From SXOA01 sp051004015 (lineage in GTDB: Bacteria; Planctomycetota; Planctomycetia; Pirellulales; Pirellulaceae): 9,450 nt of DNA. Every line of letters begins with the position of its first letter. The first letter of the stretch is position 1. The notes below the pieces were generated by a model, which was not told the origin of the DNA, did no database searches, and saw only the letters and a program-made list of their open reading frames with translations. Where the stretch lies: the NCBI GenBank assembly GCA_051004015.1, contig JBPCKT010000072.1:1-9450 (forward strand). The letters run 5' to 3'. The translations under genes and the position numbers were made by a program. Of the stretch, positions 1 to 6,490 are shown one piece after another.

Positions 1-110
1 AAAAAAGGAACGGACCAACCTGCAGAGGCTTGCCAAACCTAGCGTCATTAACGATTATTCAAGCATCTAAACCCAGGCTGCTAATTCTGCCCCCGACTGG
101 CTGCATTTAA

Positions 111-134
111 TCCGCCCCCTGACAGAGGGGCGGA
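111..134 (-). terminator. Possible weak terminator hairpin after the LRR gene
   Basis: TCCGCCCC (111-118) is perfectly complementary to GGGGCGGA (127-134), giving an 8-bp GC-rich stem with an 8-nt loop. It lies about 60 nt past the end of the minus-strand LRR reading frame, where a terminator would be expected. The sequence after the stem on the minus strand is TTAAATGCAG, so there is no real T-tract. The hairpin could equally be an RNA 3'-end stabiliser or chance. Nothing else recognisable was seen in 1-193. Confidence 0.3.
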
Positions 135-193
135 AGAAGCGGAATAGAGCGGAATGACGCGCACATGCGGCCAGTGCTTCCTGGGCGCGAATG

Positions 194-583
194 CTAATAA
201 TCCCCAATCGGCAGAGCATCGCGCCGACCGCTGCTGGGATATCCGAGTGTGATGCGACCGTTGGGCCTGGCCTGCTGGAATTGCTTCTCTCCCTGGGAAC
301 TAAATTGCGACTCCTCGACATACAGATACAACAAGGTAGGACACGCGAGTAGGTCGTTCAGAGCGGCCTGCGTGACTCGCGTCTCTTGCAATCTCAATAA
401 ATAGAGTTCGGCTGGCCATTCGATACCCTTCCATCCACGATCGGAGACCCTTGTTCCTCGCAGGTCCAGTACCCGCAGCTTGCCGAAGTTGCCCAGCCAC
501 GACAGCCCCGCATCTTCCACATGAGTCTTGTGCAGAGAGTGAGCTGCTTGGCAAATTTCGGACAGTGTTGTGGCTAAGGAATC
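194..583 (-). pseudogene. Detached C-terminal part of the LRR protein (frameshifted)
   Basis: This is the 3' end of the LRR gene that starts at 1557, now in a different frame. The frame is open from about 583 to the stop at 194-196. Its only apparent start is a GTG at 520, inside an LRR unit, with no ribosome-binding site, so it is probably not an independent gene. Visible LRR pieces include 'THVEDAGLSWL', 'LRVLDLRGTRVSDRGW' and 'LYLLRLQETRVTQAAL'. The ending 'QQARPNGRITL' resembles the usual C-terminal cap of planctomycete LRR proteins ('..LPNCxI..'). The repeat pattern carries straight on from the upstream frame, so the two pieces were once one protein. A 108-aa product from the GTG start cannot be excluded. 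Alternatively the break is a sequencing error and the gene is intact. Confidence 0.75.
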
Positions 584-1557
584 GGGGTGAGTAGGGCTTC
601 CAGTCGGTTCATCCCGGCCAAGTGGGTGATTCCTAGGTCAGTAATCGCCGTCCGATTCAAAGACAATCGCTTCAAGCCGGTGAGCCCTGTCAGATGTTTC
701 AGTCCGGCATCGGTGATCCTCGTCTGGCTCAAATCGAGCTCCTCCAACTGGGTAAGTGTTGCGAGGTCGGCGAGCGCAGCATCATCCACTCGCGCTCCTT
801 CGAGTCGCAGACACTTGAGTTTGGTGAGCGTGGCGAGGTGCTTAGCCGCTCGATTGTCCAGCGGCAGCCCCTGGGCATCGAAATCCTCCAATCGTGAGAA
901 CGAGGTAAGCCACTCCCCTGCCAGACTTGCTGACTGATCTCCCTGCGTAGCGAGGATGGAGAGCCGGCTAAGATGAGTGAGACTCATCAGGGGGCGTATC
1001 TCGTCATCACTGAGGGACTGCGTCCAAATGCTCAAGTCCTCCAATTGAGTTGCGCGGGCGAGGGCAGAAATGTCCTTACCCTCGATATCAAGGAACGTGA
1101 AGTCGAGCGACCGGAGTGACGAAATCCTGACAATCTGCTCGATGTCCTTAGTAGTTGCATAGTCGTAAACCCAAAGCCGACGAAGATCTGGCAAATCGAT
1201 CCGCATTCGTTCCAGCGTGCGCAGTCTTTCTTTGGCATCGTGTGACGGGTCCCAGAGTTCGATGCAGACGACGGAGTGAAAGAAGTCCTTGGATAGCCAT
1301 TGGCGAAGAAACAGCGGATAGGGAGACTCGTCGTCCCAAGAGTGTTTCACGGGATAGGTCGGCCCGCGGTCCATGAAGACTTCATAGTCGTAATGAGCGT
1401 CGTCCGACCACCGCAAGTGATTCACGAACGCCGCTTGCCTTTGGGCTCGATTCCAGCGCGCGGAAAAAAGTCCCCCGAGAACCGCTACCGCGGCCATGAG
1501 CCCCAGCAAGGTCCTCAAGCTGAACTGATACCAGTGGCGTTTGGGCGAGGCGGCCAT
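574..1557 (-). CDS. Membrane-anchored leucine-rich-repeat protein, truncated by frameshift
   Basis: The product is 327 aa. The N-terminus has a basic stretch followed by the 'FSLRTLL' motif and a hydrophobic segment at about residues 15-32. This is a common planctomycete signal-anchor, so the rest probably lies outside the cytoplasm. After a non-repeat region (about 45-115), LRRs of roughly 24 residues run from about 125 to the end. The clearest units are 'LKCLRLEGARVDDAAL', 'LEELDLSQTRITDAGL' and 'LKRLSLNRTAITDLGI', which match the LxxLxLxxTxITDxGL consensus. Translation stops at a TAG (574-576) in mid-repeat, just after 'LEALLTPIP'. The repeats resume in the -1 frame (194-583). Adding one base in the GGGG run at 584-587 gives a continuous frame of about 454 aa. 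The ATG at 1557 is preceded by only a weak GGA. LRRs bind proteins, but no partner can be named from sequence. Confidence 0.8.
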   Translation of the reverse strand: MAASPKRHWYQFSLRTLLGLMAAVAVLGGLFSARWNRAQRQAAFVNHLRWSDDAHYDYEVFMDRGPTYPVKHSWDDESPYPLFLRQWLSKDFFHSVVCIELWDPSHDAKERLRTLERMRIDLPDLRRLWVYDYATTKDIEQIVRISSLRSLDFTFLDIEGKDISALARATQLEDLSIWTQSLSDDEIRPLMSLTHLSRLSILATQGDQSASLAGEWLTSFSRLEDFDAQGLPLDNRAAKHLATLTKLKCLRLEGARVDDAALADLATLTQLEELDLSQTRITDAGLKHLTGLTGLKRLSLNRTAITDLGITHLAGMNRLEALLTPIP

Positions 1558-1732
1558 TTCCGTATTCTAGCCGGTGGGGAACGGCCCGGCTGTGAGAAAG
1601 CGTCGGATGTCAGGGGCGAAAATCCGCCAAATCTCCATTTCGCCCCTTGACTCGCCAACGCTACTGTATACAATTTAACAGTATTTCCAATTGGCAATTG
1701 TTCTTTGGCAATATGGTAGAAATTCAGGCACT

Positions 1733-1761
1733 CTGGCCGGCGCGGCTGCCGCGCCGGCCAG
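1733..1761. repeat. Perfect GC-rich 13-bp hairpin
   Basis: CTGGCCGGCGCGG (1733-1745) and its exact complement (1749-1761) flank a 3-nt CTG loop, so the stem is very stable. Neither strand has a T-run after it, so it is not a standard intrinsic terminator. It lies about 175 nt upstream of the LRR start and about 365 nt beyond the TPR stop. A transcript 3'-end structure or a REP-like palindrome are the plausible readings. Confidence 0.6.
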
Positions 1762-1810
1762 GGGTACGATTTGGCGTTTGAAAAAATGCTTATAACTGGG
1801 TTGCCGAGGG

Positions 1811-1847
1811 GTGAATCAAGAATCGCGGAAAACGAGGCTTGATTCAC
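1811..1847. repeat. 10-bp inverted repeat GTGAATCAAG/CTTGATTCAC
   Basis: GTGAATCAAG (1811-1820) is exactly complementary to CTTGATTCAC (1838-1847), separated by 17 nt. The same GTGAATCA octamer recurs at 1939-1946, followed at once by another TGAATCA (1947-1953). The clustering within 145 bp suggests a repeated binding site or the decayed ends of a small mobile element. No coding sequence accompanies it. Confidence 0.5.
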
Positions 1848-1952
1848 GAGGTTACGGCGACGGGGTTCGCCGCAAGGAACGGAGCGGCTGGGGGTTGTGG
1901 AGGGAGGAGTTGACGTAAGTGGTTTTGAAAAAGGAGTCGTGAATCATGAATC

Positions 1953-1976
1953 AAAACCGCCCGACCGGGTGGTTTT
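1953..1976 (-). terminator. Probable intrinsic terminator of the TPR gene (could act in both directions)
   Basis: AAAACC (1953-1958) pairs with GGTTTT (1971-1976), and inside it CCCG (1960-1963) pairs with CGGG (1966-1969), with one G-T wobble between. This gives an 11-pair stem closed by A-C. The GC-rich core flanked by an A-run and a T-run is the usual layout of a bidirectional intrinsic terminator. On the minus strand it lies about 150 nt past the TPR stop codon. GGTTTTGA (1921-1928) can also pair with TCAAAACC (1951-1958), giving a competing fold. Confidence 0.45.
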
Positions 1977-2125
1977 ACGGTGTTATAGCTCGGATGGACA
2001 AATGAGGATTATTTCAGGACAACTCGTTGTTAATAAATGTATGATATGACCAATTGTTAATCATCAAGTTGTGCAAAGATTAGGCAGTGGAACTGACGGG
2101 GTGGGTCCAGCGGTTTCCCGCCGGA

Positions 2126-3463
2126 CTAAGTGTCCAGCAAGAGCATTCGCTGGCGGGCGTCTTTGAAGTTGGGGTCGAGGGAGACAAGTCGCACCAGCCA
2201 GTTGCGGGCGGCTGCGGTTTGCTGCATGGCGGTGGCGAGGCAGCCGGCACGGTAGAGGGCGAGTTGGAGGGGCTCCGACTGGTTGTGCTCCTCGGCAGCG
2301 GCGATGGCTTGGGAGTAGAGGCCCAGAGCCTTCTCGAACTGCCGCAGGTGCTGCCAACATTCGCCGAGTTCGATGAGGACGCTGGGACGCAGCGCATGGT
2401 CCGCGGCGATTTCTTCCAGCCGCTGGATGGCCCCGCTGTAATTGCCGGCCCGTTTGAGGCGGATAGCGACTTCCAGCTTGAGCGGAGCATCCTGCGGGAA
2501 TCGCTCGCTCCGGGCGTGAAGCGTGGCGAGTTCCAGCCGGCCGAGTTCCTCTTCCCAGCGGCGGAGCGTTTGCTGGTGAGCAGGAGATGGCTCGTGTTCC
2601 ACTAGCCGGCGGGCGATTTCCACTTGCCGCTGGAGCCTGGCCAGAGCGACCTCCTCCGCCTGTTCCCGCACGGCAAGGTCCCCGCCGGAGAGCGACTGGG
2701 CCTTGGCCGCTGAAGCTTCCGCTTCGTCGAACTGGCCGAGCTGGACATAGGCGGCAGCGAGAGCGAGATGATGCTCCGGGCTGGTCGGATCGGCGGCGAC
2801 GGCTTCCTGCAAAGTGGCCAGGACGGCGCGGATGGGTTCGCGGGCGTCGTGAACGCTGGAGTCGCCATTAAGGATGGCCTCCAGGTCATGCGCCATCAGC
2901 GGCTTTTCCACGCGGGTGCTGAGCGACGCGAGAGTCGAGCGGGCTTCATCAAACCGTCCCTGCCGCATGAGCGCCGTGACGAGGCCGACCATCAGCGACG
3001 GCTCATTGGGCCATTGGTGCAAAGCCTCTTGCAGGTAACGAACCTCCGCCTGCGGAAGGTCCAAGGCAGCACAGGCATCCGCGAGTGCGACGAGGATGCC
3101 CATGTTGAGATGCTTCCCATCCTCACGAAGCGCCGCAGGCCCGAGCGAAAGCAACTCGATGGGATTGTCGCGGTTCGTAGCCGCCATAAACGACTTGTAT
3201 GCCTGGAACGGCGAAGAAAAGATGGCCTGGAGGCTGAACCTCGACTTGGGATGCAACTGCCGCAAGTTCATGAGCAGAGCGTCAAGATACACGGTGTTAC
3301 CCGGATCGGCGACGACGCACTCGGCGAGCAACTCATGGATGTTCTCGGCCTCCTTGCGACTCGGCGGCGAACCGGCGCGAACCATGACGGCACGAGCCTC
3401 CTCCCACAGCTTTTGCAGCCGCTGGCGCTGGGCGGGAGTGATGGGAGAGAGGGAGTCAGGCAT
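2126..3463 (-). CDS. Tetratricopeptide-repeat protein
   Basis: The product is 445 aa and almost entirely alpha-helical, with no signal peptide or membrane segment, so it is probably cytoplasmic. TPR-like helix pairs are visible at about 154-187 ('ALMRQGRFDEARSTL'), 228-260 ('AAAYVQLGQFDEAEASAAKA'), 325-355 ('AIRLKRAGNYSGAIQRLEEI'), 360-392 ('ELGECWQHLRQFEKALGLY') and 399-431 ('AARNWLVRLVSLDPNF'). A charged stretch at 262-325 (many E, R, Q) may be a coiled coil. The N-terminal 120 residues contain 'LLMNLRQLHPKSRFSL' and look like a conserved non-TPR cap. TPRs are protein-binding scaffolds and the partner here is unknown. The ATG at 3463 directly abuts a dispersed repeat and has no Shine-Dalgarno site, so the exact start is less certain than the frame. 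The gene is divergent from cobA-hemD, and a terminator-like hairpin lies at 1953-1976. Confidence 0.85.
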   Translation of the reverse strand: MPDSLSPITPAQRQRLQKLWEEARAVMVRAGSPPSRKEAENIHELLAECVVADPGNTVYLDALLMNLRQLHPKSRFSLQAIFSSPFQAYKSFMAATNRDNPIELLSLGPAALREDGKHLNMGILVALADACAALDLPQAEVRYLQEALHQWPNEPSLMVGLVTALMRQGRFDEARSTLASLSTRVEKPLMAHDLEAILNGDSSVHDAREPIRAVLATLQEAVAADPTSPEHHLALAAAYVQLGQFDEAEASAAKAQSLSGGDLAVREQAEEVALARLQRQVEIARRLVEHEPSPAHQQTLRRWEEELGRLELATLHARSERFPQDAPLKLEVAIRLKRAGNYSGAIQRLEEIAADHALRPSVLIELGECWQHLRQFEKALGLYSQAIAAAEEHNQSEPLQLALYRAGCLATAMQQTAAARNWLVRLVSLDPNFKDARQRMLLLDT

Positions 3464-3465
3464 TT

Positions 3466-3490
3466 AACGCAAAGGCGCTAAGACGCAGAG
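3466..3490. repeat. Dispersed 'ACGCAAAGGCGC..ACGCAGAG' repeat, single arm
   Basis: ACGCAAAGGCGC (3467-3478) followed by TAAGACGCAGAG matches the right arm of the inverted repeat at 9326-9405. The 12-nt core is identical there at 9380-9391 and, inverted, at 9340-9351. This copy lies immediately upstream of the TPR start codon and fills the position where a ribosome-binding site would be. Similar purine-rich strings occur between genes in many bacterial genomes (recollection, not checked here). Confidence 0.6.
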
Positions 3491-3558
3491 ATACAAAGAG
3501 AAGGCAGAAAGAAGGCAGCAGAGTTGAGAAGCGAAGACTGGACGGGAACTGTTACCAA

Positions 3559-3591
3559 ATCCGTGTTCAATCCGTGTTTCATCCGTGGCTC
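3559..3591. repeat. Three tandem 11-bp units beginning ATCCGTG
   Basis: ATCCGTGTTCA (3559-3569), ATCCGTGTTTC (3570-3580) and ATCCGTGGCTC (3581-3591) are head-to-tail 11-bp units sharing ATCCGTG. They lie 36 bp before the cobA-hemD start. An 11-bp period is close to one turn of the DNA helix, so a protein-binding array is conceivable. However, very similar 'ATCCGTGTTCATCCGTG' strings are widespread intergenic repeats in bacteria, which is the simpler explanation. Confidence 0.6.
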
Positions 3592-3626
3592 CCTCTCCTC
3601 TTGATTTCGTTTAGTATGGAACTTCC

Positions 3627-5150
3627 ATGACGCAACCTGCTCCAGGCAGAGTTTACCTTGTCGGCGCCGGTCCCGGCGACCCGGCGCTGCTGACGCTGCG
3701 CGGGGCGGAGTGTTTGCGGCGGGCGGATGTGGTGCTGTATGACTACCTGGTGAACCCGGTCCTCGTCGCCCACTGTCGGGAACAGGCGGAGCGGATTTGC
3801 CTGGGGAAGCATGGTGGCGGGCGAATCTGGCCGCAGGAGGAGATCAACGATCAACTCGTGGCATTCGCCCGGGCGGGAAAGACCGTGGTGCGGCTCAAGA
3901 GCGGAGACCCGGCGATCTTTGCCCGCGGGGCGGAAGAGGTGGAGCGACTGGTGCGGGAGGGGATTGAGTTTGAGATCGTGCCGGGCATTACGGCGGCATT
4001 GGCGGCGGGAAGCTATGCGGGGATTCCGATTACTCACCGCGAGTTGGCGTCGGCGGTGGCCTTGGTGACGGGGCATGAGGATCCGGAGAAGCACGAACAG
4101 GCCCTCGACTATGCTGCCCTGGCGAAGTTCCCTGGTACGCTCGTCTTCTATATGGGGGTGACGACGGTGCGACATTGGTCGGCGGAGCTGATGGCGGCGG
4201 GAAAACCGGCCGGGACACCGGTTGCCGTCGTCCGCCGCTGTTCTCAGCCGGACCAGCGGACGCTGCGGACGACGCTGGGTGAAGTGGCGGCTGCCGTGGA
4301 ACGAGAAAGACTGAGGCCGCCAGTCATCTTCATCATTGGCGACGTGGCGGCTCTGGCGGAAAGCTACGGCTGGTTCGAGAAGCGGCCGCTGTTTGGGAGG
4401 AAAATCCTGGTGACCCGGCCAACTCATCAAGCGACGGCGCTTGCCGGTCCGCTCGCGGAGCTTGGGGCGGACGTGCTCTTCCAGCCGGCGATTGAGATTG
4501 GTCCGCCGACGGACTGGAGTCCGGTGGATTCCGCATTGAATCGGCTGAGCGAGTTTGATTGGCTGGTATTTTCCAGCTCCAATGGCGTGCGATACTTGCT
4601 GGAGAGATTGTTAGCGACGGGCCGGGATTTGCGGGCATTGGGTTCCCTCAAGGTTGCCGCCATTGGCCCCGGCACGGCGGAAGAGCTGCTGAGATATCAC
4701 CTGACAGCCGACCTCGTACCCGACGAGTTCCGCGCGGAATCGCTGGCAGGCGGCCTGGCAGGAAATGCTCGCGGACAGCGGTTTCTGCTCGCCCGAGCCA
4801 GCCGCGGGCGGGAAGTTTTGGCGGGGGAACTTGCCACGGCGGGCGGGATTGTGGAGCAAGTGGTCGTTTATCAGAGTAGCGACGTAACGGCCGCCGAACC
4901 GCAGATTGCCGAACTGATGGCTGGGGGAAAGATTCAGTGGGTCACTGTGACCAGCTCCGCAATCGCCAAATCGCTGAAGGGGATGTTTGGCGAGAGCCTC
5001 AAGAAGACGAGGCTGGTCAGCATCAGCCCGATCACGAGTGGCACGCTGAGGGAATTGGGCCATGAGCCGACGGCGGAGGCCACCCAGTACACGATGGCGG
5101 GGGTGGTGGAAGCGATCCAGGCGAGTCCAGGAGTACTGAGTACTTCTTGA
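3627..5150 (+). CDS. cobA-hemD: Bifunctional uroporphyrinogen-III C-methyltransferase / uroporphyrinogen-III synthase
   Basis: This is a 507-aa fusion. Residues about 7-245 are a SUMT/CobA methyltransferase: glycine loop 'VGAGPGDPALLTLRG' (12-26), 'ADVVLYDYLV' (33-42), 'RLKSGDPAIFARGAEE' (89-104), 'GIPITHRELASAVALVTGH' (132-150) and 'PGTLVFYMGV' (169-178). It uses two SAM to convert uroporphyrinogen III to precorrin-2, for siroheme and cobalamin. Residues about 256-497 are HemD, which cyclises hydroxymethylbilane to uroporphyrinogen III: 'KILVTRP' (259-265), 'DWLVFSSSNGVRYL' (311-324), 'AAIGPGTAEEL' (344-354), 'RASRGREVL' (390-398) and 'QVVVYQS' (411-417). The HemD half is less conserved by nature. 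The fusion joins consecutive steps at a branch point and is known in several phyla. No other heme or cobalamin genes lie nearby. The ATG at 3627 fits the family N-terminus, and only a weak GGA precedes it. The gene is probably monocistronic, since the next gene is 231 bp away. Confidence 0.95.
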   Translation: MTQPAPGRVYLVGAGPGDPALLTLRGAECLRRADVVLYDYLVNPVLVAHCREQAERICLGKHGGGRIWPQEEINDQLVAFARAGKTVVRLKSGDPAIFARGAEEVERLVREGIEFEIVPGITAALAAGSYAGIPITHRELASAVALVTGHEDPEKHEQALDYAALAKFPGTLVFYMGVTTVRHWSAELMAAGKPAGTPVAVVRRCSQPDQRTLRTTLGEVAAAVERERLRPPVIFIIGDVAALAESYGWFEKRPLFGRKILVTRPTHQATALAGPLAELGADVLFQPAIEIGPPTDWSPVDSALNRLSEFDWLVFSSSNGVRYLLERLLATGRDLRALGSLKVAAIGPGTAEELLRYHLTADLVPDEFRAESLAGGLAGNARGQRFLLARASRGREVLAGELATAGGIVEQVVVYQSSDVTAAEPQIAELMAGGKIQWVTVTSSAIAKSLKGMFGESLKKTRLVSISPITSGTLRELGHEPTAEATQYTMAGVVEAIQASPGVLSTS

Positions 5151-5340
5151 GACGATCGCTGCTGGAGTTCATGGGATGCCAAGGGCCACCGATGGTTTTA
5201 TCATTGGTTAACACTAGATACGGAGTTGTGAAGGTAGTTAGAACCACTAAATGTGGTATGTGTCACAAAACGGACTCTCCGCGGGATAGAATGGACTGTC
5301 AACCTTGAACGCTCTGCCCAGCGCAATCAGGATAGACTCA

Positions 5341-5381
5341 TTGCCCCCCCTCTCCTCCCTTCCTTGGTCCTCCCCTGCCCC
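5341..5381 (+). promoter_or_regulatory. Pyrimidine tract in place of a Shine-Dalgarno site
   Basis: The 41 bases directly before the ATG of the DUF1080 gene contain only C and T apart from four G (5343, 5366, 5367, 5377), and no A. There is therefore no purine-rich ribosome-binding site. This supports SD-independent initiation on an unstructured leader, and it shows that the start was chosen from the signal peptide and not from an RBS. The remaining spacer (5151-5340) shows no recognisable promoter or strong terminator, only a 5-bp hairpin around 5243-5257. Confidence 0.4.
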
Positions 5382-6455
5382 ATGCGTTCTCTCCTCTTCA
5401 CCCTCGTATTCTTCCTTGCCGCGGTTGCATCCAGCCCTGCGTCGGCGCAGCCCAAGAAACCGGTCCCAGGAGCGGTGTTTGATGACGCTCACGCGGACGA
5501 GGATTTTAGCGTCCAAGGCGAGTACTTCGGTGAGCTTTCGCCGCCGGGAAATCCCTGGATGCAGGTGGGCTTGCAAGTCGTATCGCTGGGTGGCGGCAAG
5601 TTCGACGGAGTACTGTATCGTGGCGGGCTTCCCGGGGCTGGTTGGGACGGCAGCCGGGTGCAGAAGACGAGCGGAGAGCGCGCCGGAAGCCGCTTGTCCT
5701 TGCAAGGCCCAACCCACCATGTTCTGTTGGCCGGTGACCAGGCTGCCGTCTACACCGCGGATGGCAAGAAGGCAGGGATCCTCTCGAAGACACGCCGCGA
5801 GAGTCCCACGATGGGGGCCCCTCCTCCGCCGGAAGCTGTTGTACTTTTTGCGGGGAGTGGCACGGATCGATTCACCGGCGGCAAACTAGCTGCGGATGGG
5901 ACCCTCCCCGCTGGAGTGCTCACGAAGATGCCGGTGCATGATTTCCACATGCACCTGGAGTTTCGAACTCCGTACATGCCGCAGGCCCGCGGACAGGGGC
6001 GCGGCAACAGCGGCGTCTACATCCAGCAGCGGTACGAAGTTCAGATTCTTGATTCGTTCGGCCTCGACGGCGCTAACAACGAATGCGGCGGGCTCTACAA
6101 GCAGGCAGCCCCTTCCGTCAACATGTGTCTGCCGCCGCTCGCCTGGCAAACCTACGACATCTGGTTCACCGCCGCGCGATTCGCTGTGGACGGCACGACG
6201 AAAGTCGCCAATGCCCGCATCACAGTGTTGCACAACGGCGTGCCGATTCATTCGCAGCGGGAAATCACCGCCAGGACGGGCGGCGGCAAGACAGAGGGAC
6301 CGGAGGATTTTCCCATCAACCTGCAGGACCACGGCAACCCGGTGACGTTTCGGAATATCTGGCTGATGAATGGCGCGGCGACAAGTACGGTTGAGGCGGT
6401 CCCTCTCCCCTGCCCTGCCCCGCGGCGAGTCGGCTGGCGTCATCGGTTCCGATAA
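5382..6455 (+). CDS. Secreted DUF1080 (3-keto-disaccharide hydrolase-type) protein
   Basis: The product is 357 aa from the ATG at 5382. An in-frame ATG at 5253 would put 43 unlikely residues before the signal peptide. The signal is 'MRSLLFTLVFFLAAVASSPASA', with probable cleavage after Ala22. Residues 30-140 hold an N-terminal region seen in planctomycete relatives ('FSVQGEYFGEL', 'GKFDGVLYRGGLPGAGWDG'). Residues about 150-330 form the PF06439-type lectin-like beta-sandwich: 'FHMHLEFRTPYMP', 'GRGNSGVYIQQRYEVQILDS' (206-225), 'ECGGLYK', 'PPLAWQTYDIWF', 'NARITVLHNGVPIH', 'INLQDHGNPVTFRNIWL'. Family members act in extracytoplasmic carbohydrate breakdown, and some hydrolyse 3-keto-glycosides. The substrate here is unknown. 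The last 20 or so residues, rich in P and R ('PLPCPAPRRVGW'), run past the usual end of the domain. The gene converges with the kinase gene, with 35 bp between the stops. Confidence 0.9.
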   Translation: MRSLLFTLVFFLAAVASSPASAQPKKPVPGAVFDDAHADEDFSVQGEYFGELSPPGNPWMQVGLQVVSLGGGKFDGVLYRGGLPGAGWDGSRVQKTSGERAGSRLSLQGPTHHVLLAGDQAAVYTADGKKAGILSKTRRESPTMGAPPPPEAVVLFAGSGTDRFTGGKLAADGTLPAGVLTKMPVHDFHMHLEFRTPYMPQARGQGRGNSGVYIQQRYEVQILDSFGLDGANNECGGLYKQAAPSVNMCLPPLAWQTYDIWFTAARFAVDGTTKVANARITVLHNGVPIHSQREITARTGGGKTEGPEDFPINLQDHGNPVTFRNIWLMNGAATSTVEAVPLPCPAPRRVGWRHRFR

Positions 6456-6490
6456 CGGGTGCCATCCAAAGATTCAGCCGACAAATGCAA

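Larger units (their letters stand above)
1558..2125. other. Gene-free spacer with several inverted repeats
   Basis: I see no credible gene in these 568 bases. The left part (about 1655-1720) is AT-rich and contains the dyad TACTGT (1662-1667)/ACAGTA (1678-1683) and the palindrome CCAATTGG (1687-1694). It probably carries the promoter of the minus-strand LRR gene, although no clean -35/-10 pair stands out. The middle holds a GC-rich hairpin (1733-1761), an inverted repeat (1811-1847), a 6-bp hairpin CGGCGA/TCGCCG (1855-1872) and four copies of TGAATCA or its complement between 1812 and 1953. A terminator-like hairpin follows at 1953-1976. The right part is again AT-rich, with TTGTTAAT at 2027-2034 and 2054-2061. 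The density of dyads suggests decayed repeat elements or a structured RNA. Confidence 0.6.

Noticed and set aside
1515..1847. Minus-strand 110-codon frame across the LRR start and the spacer
   Set aside because: It runs through the hairpins and the promoter region with no motif, no RBS and no family resemblance.
2087..2605. Long open frame on the plus strand opposite the TPR gene
   Set aside because: It is the antisense shadow of a well-supported TPR gene in GC-rich DNA. Its protein shows no domain or repeat logic.
3559..3591. CRISPR-like array
   Set aside because: Units are 11 bp, contiguous and without spacers, and no cas genes are present.
5243..5257. Hairpin ACCAC-TAAAT-GTGGT as a terminator for cobA-hemD
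   Set aside because: The stem is only 5 bp and no T-run follows, so it is not distinguishable from chance.
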